This document shows, piece after piece, positions 63,636 to 64,000 of a DNA stretch of 64,000 nt. The stretch is from Photorhabdus laumondii subsp. laumondii. GTDB taxonomy: Bacteria; Pseudomonadota; Gammaproteobacteria; Enterobacterales; Enterobacteriaceae. The position numbers and the translations under genes were made by a program. Location of the stretch: NCBI RefSeq assembly GCF_003343245.1, contig NZ_CP024901.1, positions 4,526,001 through 4,590,000 on the forward strand. The letters run 5' to 3'. The stretch's first letter is position 1. The number at the start of each line of letters is the position of its first letter. Under the pieces are notes generated by a model that saw only the letters and a program-made list of their open reading frames with translations, was not told the origin of the DNA and did not search any database.

Positions 63636-64000
63636 CGGAAAACAATAAATAAAAAGTATTTCCAAAGTGAACTGAATGCCGCCATTTTTTCCTTGAAAGG
63701 GTACGCCCGCCAACATAAGGCGGGAAGGAAATTTCGATAAAGCATTACTTGCTGGTTTTGAATGTACTGCGTGACTTGCTCTTGCCAACATATACCCTAT
63801 GGATTAATTTCACAGGTAATAAGGAATATGCAATAGGAATAATAACTACTACAACAGAACGAGTATTTGTTTCCACAAACAACTCACCTAATCGCGCTCC
63901 CCATGTTATTAGGGTGTCATTTCGTCCTCTATAAAGTTGCTTGAGTATGACCGGTTTCAGCTTCGCCGGGCAAACGTAAAAGTCCCTCGTATAGCCATCA
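63636..64000. other. Region downstream of sbcC at the right edge
   Basis: 365 bp with no recognised gene. No clear terminator stem is seen right after sbcC. A minus-strand frame is open from the window end to 63745. A 15-bp match to the ERIC terminus lies at 63791-63805. Confidence 0.4.
63745..63999 (-). CDS. Unrecognised partial reading frame at the right edge
   Basis: The minus-strand frame is open from the window edge to a stop at 63745-63747, giving 84 residues of a possible C-terminus (for example RNDTLITWGARLGELFVET then NTRSVVVVIIP). The run VETNTR followed by hydrophobics and a proline faintly resembles the VExxTR block of IS30-type transposases. Its last about 30 residues run through the ERIC-end match and look non-native. 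It may be a decayed transposase or chance. It would be convergent with sbcC. Confidence 0.25.
   Translation of the reverse strand, partial: DGYTRDFYVCPAKLKPVILKQLYRGRNDTLITWGARLGELFVETNTRSVVVVIIPIAYSLLPVKLIHRVYVGKSKSRSTFKTSK

Overview
The window is almost entirely core chromosome of an enteric gamma-proteobacterium. Gene content and order follow the Escherichia coli segment hha/ffs ... tesB-amtB-glnK-mdlBA ... lon-clpXP-tig ... cyoABCDE ... dxs ... ribDH-nusB-thiL-pgpA ... secDF-yajC-tgt-queA ... phoBR-sbcDC. The AT-rich base composition, two copies of the ERIC repeat (one of the canonical 127 bp), and the protein sequences suggest Photorhabdus or a close relative such as Xenorhabdus. The species is inferred, not proven.

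Layout: 0-8 kb carries hha, the 4.5S RNA gene ffs, a YbaY lipoprotein, tesB, the nitrogen-regulated glnK-amtB pair behind a sigma-54/NtrC promoter, and the ABC exporter pair mdlA-mdlB. 8-21 kb holds decR facing a Cds1-type cysteine desulfhydrase gene, queC, fadM, ybaV, and the protein quality-control block ppiD, hupB, lon, clpX, clpP, tig, then bolA. 21-32 kb has yajG-ampG, an OmpK/Tsx-type channel with a CRP site, the cytochrome bo3 operon cyoABCDE, yajR, yajQ and panE. 32-38 kb has a truncated yajL, thiI, and the isoprenoid operon xseB-ispA-dxs.

37.6-41.0 kb, between dxs and pgpA where E. coli has yajO, is the only clearly accessory segment. It contains an orphan promoter/terminator pair (possible small RNA), one end of a Tn402/Tn5053-type transposon, a TacA-TacT-like acetyltransferase toxin-antitoxin pair, a decayed IS982-type element beside a fragment of a second one, a DinJ-YafQ-like pair whose toxin is frameshifted in a G tract, and a possible IS91 relic.

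41-64 kb returns to core order: pgpA-thiL-nusB-ribH-ribD-nrdR, secF-secD-yajC-tgt-queA, acpH, a 2-Cys peroxiredoxin gene with an OxyR-type site, ggt, brnQ, phoR-phoB (an ERIC sits in the phoB leader, downstream of the Pho box), and sbcD-sbcC. The right edge carries an unrecognised partial reading frame.

The window holds several physiological modules: ammonium sensing and uptake (glnK-amtB), phosphate sensing (phoBR), thiol and peroxide handling (decR/cds1, the peroxiredoxin, ggt), queuosine synthesis (queC, tgt, queA), thiamine/riboflavin/isoprenoid synthesis, and proteostasis. I see no large novel gene cluster. The most informative non-textbook signals are the layered mobile-element debris at dxs-pgpA, the ERIC placements, and the regulatory sites that can be read directly.
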